From NCBI GenBank assembly GCA_947625425.1, contig CANQOH010000063.1, forward strand, positions 1 to 5,390: a DNA stretch of 5,390 bases. Reading direction: 5' to 3'. Made by a program: the position numbers and the translations under genes. A model generated the notes under the pieces. That model saw only the letters and a list, made by a program, of their open reading frames with translations, made no database searches and was not told where the DNA came from. Origin of the DNA: an uncultured Bacilli bacterium (GTDB taxonomy: Bacteria; Bacillota_I; Bacilli_A; RF39; UBA660). Of the stretch, positions 5,232 through 5,390 are shown piece after piece (the first letter of the stretch is position 1; every line of letters starts with the position of its first letter).

Positions 5232-5390
5232 TTAATTTCTTGGACGTTTTGGTGGACGACATCCGTTGTGTGGAACTGGAGTAACATCATTAATAGTTGT
5301 AATTTCTAATCCGGCAGTTTGTAATGAACGAATTGCGTTTTCACGTCCTGCACCTAAACCTTTAACAAATACTTCTACTTTTCTAACTCC
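5232..5390 (-). CDS. rpsK: Small-subunit ribosomal protein S11 (uS11), 3' part
   Basis: Only the last 52 codons are in the window; the gene continues past position 5390. The translation shows [19 protein letters not shown], then a segment ending [21 protein letters not shown] and a final Arg-Asn. The [10 protein letters not shown] motif close to the C-terminus is diagnostic of bacterial uS11, which sits on the platform of the 30S subunit near the Shine-Dalgarno helix and mRNA exit. The last residues (RPRN) differ from the more usual RRRV, a minor variation. The stop is 29 bases before the rpoA start, matching the conserved rpsM-rpsK-rpoA-rplQ order. Confidence 0.97.
   Translation of the reverse strand, partial: GVRKVEVFVKGLGAGRENAIRSLQTAGLEITTINDVTPVPHNGCRPPKRPRN

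Noticed and set aside
5203..5262. N-terminal extension of RpoA by 20 residues
   Set aside because: The extra basic residues overlap the rpsK 3' end, the family begins at the later Met, and the shorter form has the usual 314 residues.

Overview
The window is AT-rich, uses the standard genetic code (Trp is TGG; all five complete reading frames stop at TAA or TAG, none at TGA) and has compact gene spacing, Shine-Dalgarno sites of the AGGAGG type and intrinsic terminators with long U-tracts. With the gene order rpsK-rpoA-rplQ and a Bacillus-like 314-residue alpha subunit, this suggests a low-GC Bacillota/Mycoplasmatota bacterium, possibly an uncultured gut lineage near the Erysipelotrichia/RF39 type. 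The phylum-level guess is fairly safe; anything narrower is inference.

Layout, right to left: positions 5390-3890 (minus strand) hold the end of the alpha ribosomal operon: the 3' part of rpsK (S11), complete rpoA (RNA polymerase alpha) and complete rplQ (L17). The operon ends at a terminator hairpin built over the rplQ stop codon. Facing it on the plus strand is a 114-residue hypothetical gene (3535-3879), whose stop lies only 10 bases from that of rplQ; the two genes appear to share the bidirectional hairpin. A 114-base divergent spacer (3421-3534) carries a good extended -10 promoter firing left into a two-gene unit. That unit is a 698-residue cytoplasmic-looking coiled-coil protein with a long acidic Glu/Pro-rich tail (3420-1324) and a small 81-residue protein resembling the DUF1292/YrzB type (1276-1031), ending at a strong hairpin. 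A separate promoter then drives a 281-residue, five-helix membrane protein (956-111), whose C-terminal domain has a lysozyme/transglycosylase-like signature (Glu...YGIMQ). It ends at another terminator. The last ~90 bases on the left carry a possible leftward promoter for a gene mostly outside the window.

The right side is ordinary translation/transcription machinery. The left side is lineage-specific: one membrane protein with a possible cell-wall-type domain on an unexpected side of the membrane, one long coiled-coil protein and two small conserved-looking proteins. No mobile element, CRISPR array, tRNA or rRNA gene was seen. I do not see a complete recognisable new system; the most promising leads are the membrane protein and the coiled-coil/small-protein pair.
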